DNA of 64,000 nucleotides from Paludibacteraceae bacterium (lineage in GTDB: Bacteria > Bacteroidota > Bacteroidia > Bacteroidales > Paludibacteraceae): NCBI GenBank assembly GCA_905235505.1, contig CAJOMJ010000018.1, positions 1 through 64,000 of the forward strand, given 5' to 3'. Of this stretch, positions 60,880-64,000 are shown in pieces; position 1 is the first letter of the stretch, and each line of letters opens with the position of its first letter. The position numbers and the translations under genes are program-made. The notes under the pieces are model-generated. The model saw only the letters and a list, made by a program, of their open reading frames with translations. It did not search any database and was not told the DNA's origin.

Positions 60880-62421
60880 ATGACAACTATTCTTTGGGCT
60901 GACGATGAGATAGATCTCCTCCGGCCGTACATCATATTCCTTCAGGAAAAAGGCTATGAGGTAGTCACTGCCAACAATGGCAGCGATGCTATTGACCTCT
61001 GCCGTGAACAGCAGTTCGACATCGTCTTCCTCGATGAGAACATGCCCGGTCTCTCGGGGTTGGAGACACTTACCGAGATAAAGATTGCCCAACCGGCTCT
61101 GCCTGTGGTTATGATTACCAAGTCCGAAGAAGAAAACATTATGGATATGGCAATAGGTGAGAAGATTGCCGATTATCTTATCAAACCTGTCAACCCTAAT
61201 CAGATTCTCCTTACCCTCAAAAAGCATATCCACCAGCGTGAGATAGTGCAGGAGCATACCGACACTGGCTATCGTCAGGAGTTTTCCGACATAAGTTATA
61301 TGATTGACACCGCCACCACGCTTGACGAGTGGATGGCTATTCACCGCACCCTCGTCCGTTGGGATTTGGAACTGCAGAGCACTGACTCGGGTATGAAAGA
61401 GATGCTCGCCATGCAGCGGACGCAGGCGAATAAGGCTTTCTCCAAGTTTATAGTAAAAAACTATCCGCAGTGGTTTCATGACCCGCAACAGCGGCCTCTG
61501 CTCTCGCCCGACATTTTCAAGACCAAACTCTTCCCTCTGCTTGACAACGGAGACAAACTGTTCTTTGTCGTCATCGACAACTTCCGCTATGACCAGTGGA
61601 AAGTCATCCAGCCGCTGCTCTCTGAGTTCTTCACTGTGACGGAAGACCGCATGTTCTGCTCCATTCTGCCTACTGCCACCCAATATGCCCGCAACTCTAT
61701 TTTCTCAGGCCTTATGCCGCTTCAGATACAAGAGATGTTTCCCGACTATTGGGTTGAAGAGGAGGACGAAGAGGGCAAGAACCTGAAAGAGAAAGAACTC
61801 ATTCAAACCCAACTCGACCGCTTCCGCAAGCGCTATCAATACACCTACAACAAAATCAACGAGAGCGACTACTGCGAGAAGGTGATACAGAAGATGAAAG
61901 GGTTCCAGTCTCCGCTTAATGTGGTGGTTATTAACTTTATCGACATGCTCTCCCATTCGCGCACAGAGAGTAAGATGATGCGTGAACTTGCATCCGATGA
62001 GGCTGCCTACCGCTCCCTCACTCTCAGTTGGTTCCAGCACTCGCCTACACTGCGCCTGTTCCGCCGGATAGCCGAACTCGGCTACAAACTTGTTCTTACA
62101 ACCGACCACGGTACAGTGCGTGTTGAGAACCCTGTGCTCATTATCGGTGACAAGAATACCAACACCAATCTGCGATATAAAGTAGGCAAGTCGCTCTCAT
62201 GCAAGTCGAAAGATGTATTCACGATGGAGAACCCCAAACAGTTCGGCTTGCCTGCACCCAATGTGTCGAGTTCGTATGTCTATTGCACAGGCTCCGACTT
62301 CTTCGGCTATCCGAACAATTTCAACTACTACGCCCAATACTATCGTGACACCTTCCAGCACGGCGGTATATCAATGGAGGAAATGCTTGTGCCGCTAATC
62401 ACTATGGAGCCAAAGAAATAA
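60880..62421 (+). CDS. porX: PorX, T9SS response regulator with PglZ-type domain
   Basis: The receiver domain spans residues 1-120, with acidic pocket Asp8-Asp9, phospho-acceptor Asp52 (FLDENMPG) and Lys102 (LIKPVNP). The C-terminal PglZ/alkaline-phosphatase-like domain has VVIDNFRYDQW, SILPTATQYARNSIFSGLMP, FIDMLSHSRTES and TTDHGTVRV metal-site segments. PorX controls type IX secretion genes with PorY and SigP. Its presence fits the T9SS sorting domain on the 2199-aa protein. Confidence 0.92.
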   Translation: MTTILWADDEIDLLRPYIIFLQEKGYEVVTANNGSDAIDLCREQQFDIVFLDENMPGLSGLETLTEIKIAQPALPVVMITKSEEENIMDMAIGEKIADYLIKPVNPNQILLTLKKHIHQREIVQEHTDTGYRQEFSDISYMIDTATTLDEWMAIHRTLVRWDLELQSTDSGMKEMLAMQRTQANKAFSKFIVKNYPQWFHDPQQRPLLSPDIFKTKLFPLLDNGDKLFFVVIDNFRYDQWKVIQPLLSEFFTVTEDRMFCSILPTATQYARNSIFSGLMPLQIQEMFPDYWVEEEDEEGKNLKEKELIQTQLDRFRKRYQYTYNKINESDYCEKVIQKMKGFQSPLNVVVINFIDMLSHSRTESKMMRELASDEAAYRSLTLSWFQHSPTLRLFRRIAELGYKLVLTTDHGTVRVENPVLIIGDKNTNTNLRYKVGKSLSCKSKDVFTMENPKQFGLPAPNVSSSYVYCTGSDFFGYPNNFNYYAQYYRDTFQHGGISMEEMLVPLITMEPKK

Positions 62422-62467
62422 GCAGACCAAAACAAACTCTTTGACAAATTCAATATCTTGCCCGCAT

Positions 62468-62541
62468 GTAGAGACATTTGACGAAATGTCTCTCAATACC
62501 CCCGTAATGCCCTGCATATAGACGCACCCCCCTCGCGTCTC
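62468..62541. repeat. Type B palindrome followed by a degenerate type A
   Basis: GTAGAGACATTTGACGAAATGTCTC (62468-62493) is the fullest type B copy. TAGACGC...GCGTCTC (62519-62541) is a degraded type A with a C-rich loop. Confidence 0.65.
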
Positions 62542-62606
62542 TGCCAACTTGCCAAATAATTCACACTTTGCGTCAGTTTATACGAAGCAGTATTCATGGA
62601 AAGCAG

Positions 62607-62614
62607 TATCTTTG
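62607..62614 (+). promoter_or_regulatory. uxaB promoter box TATCTTTG
   Basis: TATCTTTGCG lies 78 bases before the uxaB start. Confidence 0.6.
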
Positions 62615-62655
62615 CGACCGATAAAAAACGCATTGTTCGGTATTAACTCAATAGA

Positions 62656-62691
62656 ATAACATAACACAATACAATAACATAACACAATACA
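62656..62691. repeat. Two tandem 18-bp units in the uxaB leader
   Basis: AATAACATAACACAATAC is repeated twice without a gap, ending right at the ATG. The region is free of G, so it is unstructured and may aid ribosome access. Confidence 0.85.
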
Positions 62692-64000
62692 ATGAAAGCA
62701 TTAAACAAACTCACTGCGCCCAAGAGCCAGGCTCCCGAGCGCATCATCCAATTCGGAGAGGGCAATTTCCTTCGCGCCTTTGTTGACTGGATTATCTGGA
62801 ACATGAACCAGAAAACCGACTTCAACTCCTCTGTGGTTGTTGTTCAACCTATCGATAAAGGTATGGTTGAGTGGCTCAACGGACAAGACTGTATGTATCA
62901 CGTCAATCTGCAAGGCAGACTCAACGGCGAGGCAGTCAACTCGCTTGAGAGAATCGATGTCATCAGTCGCGCCCTCAACCCCTATTCGCAGAATGCCGCT
63001 TTCATGGCTCTTGCCGACCAGCCTGATATCCGCTTTGTGATCAGTAACACTACCGAAGCCGGTATCGCCTTCGACCCTGCCTGCAAGTTCGCAGATGCTC
63101 CCGCTTCTTCTTATCCCGGCAAACTGACACAGTTGCTTTTCCGCCGCTATAAGACTTTCAACGGCTGCCCCACCAAGGGTCTTATCATCATGCCGTGCGA
63201 ACTTATCTTCCTCAACGGGCATCATCTCAAAGAGTGCATCCGCCAGTATATAGAACTCTGGAAGGATGACTTCGGAGCCGACTACGAAGGATTCAAGCAG
63301 TGGTTTGAGAAATACAACTATGTATGCGCCACCCTCGTTGACCGTATCGTTCCCGGTTTCCCCCGCAAAGAGATAAAGCAGATTCAAGAGCGTGCATGCT
63401 ATGCTGACAACCTCGTTGTACAAGCCGAGATATTCCACCTCTGGGTGATAGAGAAAGCCGAGAATATGACTGTGGAAGAACTGCGTGCCGAATTCCCCGC
63501 AGAGAAAGCTGGCCTGCATGTTATAGTTACTGACAACGAAGCACCCTATCACGAGAGAAAAGTGACTCTGCTCAACGGTCCTCACACTGTTCTCAGTCCT
63601 GTGGCTTATCTGAGTGGTATCGACATCGTCCGTGATGCTTGCAATCACCCTGTGATAGGTCAGTATATCCACAAAGTGCAGTTCGAAGAACTTATGCAGA
63701 CTCTGAACCTGCCGATGGACGAACTCGAGCAGTTTGCAGGCGACGTGCTCGAACGCTTCAACAACCCGTATGTTGACCATCAGGTTACAAGCATCATGCT
63801 CAACTCTTTCCCCAAGTTCCAGACGCGTGACCTGCCCGGGTTGAAGACTTACCTTGAGCGCAAGGGCGAACTGCCTAAGGGACTTGTACTCGGACTTGCT
63901 GCCATCATCACCTATTATAAAGGCGGCACCCGTGCGGACGGCGCACCTATACAGCCTAACGACGACGAGAAGATAATGAAACTCCTCTCCGACCTCTGGG
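62692..64000 (+). CDS. uxaB: Tagaturonate reductase (altronate oxidoreductase), 3' end outside window
   Basis: The first 436 residues are present. The N-terminal NAD-binding motif is IIQFGEGNFLRAFVDW, of the mannitol dehydrogenase family, with later VISNTTEAGIAF, LIIMPCELIFLNGH and VTLLNGPHTVLSP segments. It reduces tagaturonate to altronate, which UxaA (also in this window) then dehydrates. The frame is still open at the window edge. Confidence 0.92.
   Translation, partial: MKALNKLTAPKSQAPERIIQFGEGNFLRAFVDWIIWNMNQKTDFNSSVVVVQPIDKGMVEWLNGQDCMYHVNLQGRLNGEAVNSLERIDVISRALNPYSQNAAFMALADQPDIRFVISNTTEAGIAFDPACKFADAPASSYPGKLTQLLFRRYKTFNGCPTKGLIIMPCELIFLNGHHLKECIRQYIELWKDDFGADYEGFKQWFEKYNYVCATLVDRIVPGFPRKEIKQIQERACYADNLVVQAEIFHLWVIEKAENMTVEELRAEFPAEKAGLHVIVTDNEAPYHERKVTLLNGPHTVLSPVAYLSGIDIVRDACNHPVIGQYIHKVQFEELMQTLNLPMDELEQFAGDVLERFNNPYVDHQVTSIMLNSFPKFQTRDLPGLKTYLERKGELPKGLVLGLAAIITYYKGGTRADGAPIQPNDDEKIMKLLSDLW

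Noticed and set aside
60880..62421. PglZ phage-defense (BREX) gene
   Set aside because: The receiver domain fused to this phosphatase-like domain is the PorX layout, and no other BREX genes are present.
62701..63780. 359-codon minus-strand reading frame at the right end
   Set aside because: It is antisense to uxaB, which has clear family motifs on the plus strand.

Overview
The window looks like chromosome from a host-associated Bacteroidales bacterium. The evidence is many Bacteroidetes-type promoter boxes (TAnnTTTG, about 25-35 bases before start codons), lipoproteins and short C-terminal tails of the type IX secretion (T9SS) kind, a PorX regulator, a fused FeoA-FeoB, an adk-obgE operon, glycine-lipid type acyltransferases and HYC_CC_PP metal-locus proteins. 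I cannot assign a genus. Shine-Dalgarno sites are not evident, so starts were chosen from promoter position, signal peptides and family length.

Left flank (1-5653, plus strand): the tail of a surface protein, a radical SAM/SPASM enzyme with its partner lipoprotein, a GlsA/GlsB-like acyltransferase pair, an LD-carboxypeptidase, a DUF2147 protein and a thiol-disulfide lipoprotein whose C-terminus looks altered where foreign DNA begins.

Accessory island (about 5.65-22.8 kb): a leftward DUF3987 gene is preceded by a ladder of six promoter-like boxes, four of them paired with 18-bp palindromes, at about 55-bp period. To its right, nine transcription units all begin with the same promoter/operator module: a 17-bp palindrome (CTGCCGCAATTCGGCAG type), exactly 10 bases, then a TATCTTTG or TATTTTTG box. 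The first unit encodes a WYL-domain regulator, the natural candidate to act on all nine. The units encode WYL plus a possible UDG-fold protein and an unknown; a DnaB-type ATPase fused to a sigma-70 region 2; a very acidic protein; two WG-repeat paralogs; an LRR protein; RavA-ViaA with a small ORF between; a frameshifted cyclic-phosphate-type receiver domain with two small unknowns; and a DEDDh exonuclease with a DUF262/DUF1524 (GmrSD-like) nuclease. I read this as a single-regulon, probably defensive or stress-response island. An IS982-type transposase remnant marks its right side.

Core region (22.8-43.3 kb, mostly minus strand): mdh; adk-obgE-xseB (xseB is only 58 aa); uxaA; DUF748 and DUF6340 genes; tRNA-Leu(TAA); a metal-linked operon (HYC protein, TonB receptor, HMA protein); a UvrD/PcrA helicase; RsmF-like and RlmI-like rRNA methyltransferases; an RNase D-like exonuclease; DUF5063; and a YidE/AspT-type transporter. 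At 43.4-44.6 kb lies a small AT-rich patch with an IS30-like remnant and two unknown genes. Then come feoAB with its small Cys-rich partner and a pair of short chromate transporters.

Right flank (48.6-64 kb, plus strand): a cobalamin riboswitch drives a surface protein and a 2199-aa modular T9SS protein. A paralogous lipoprotein and a DUF4465 lipoprotein follow under their own promoter. Then come a PASTA protein, an RluD-type pseudouridine synthase, porX, and the start of uxaB (tagaturonate reductase), which runs off the end. Short palindromes of two related types (GTAGAGACGCGACACCGTCACGTCTC-like and GTAGAGACATTTGACGAAATGTCTC-like) are scattered through the intergenic spaces of the core and right flank but not the island.
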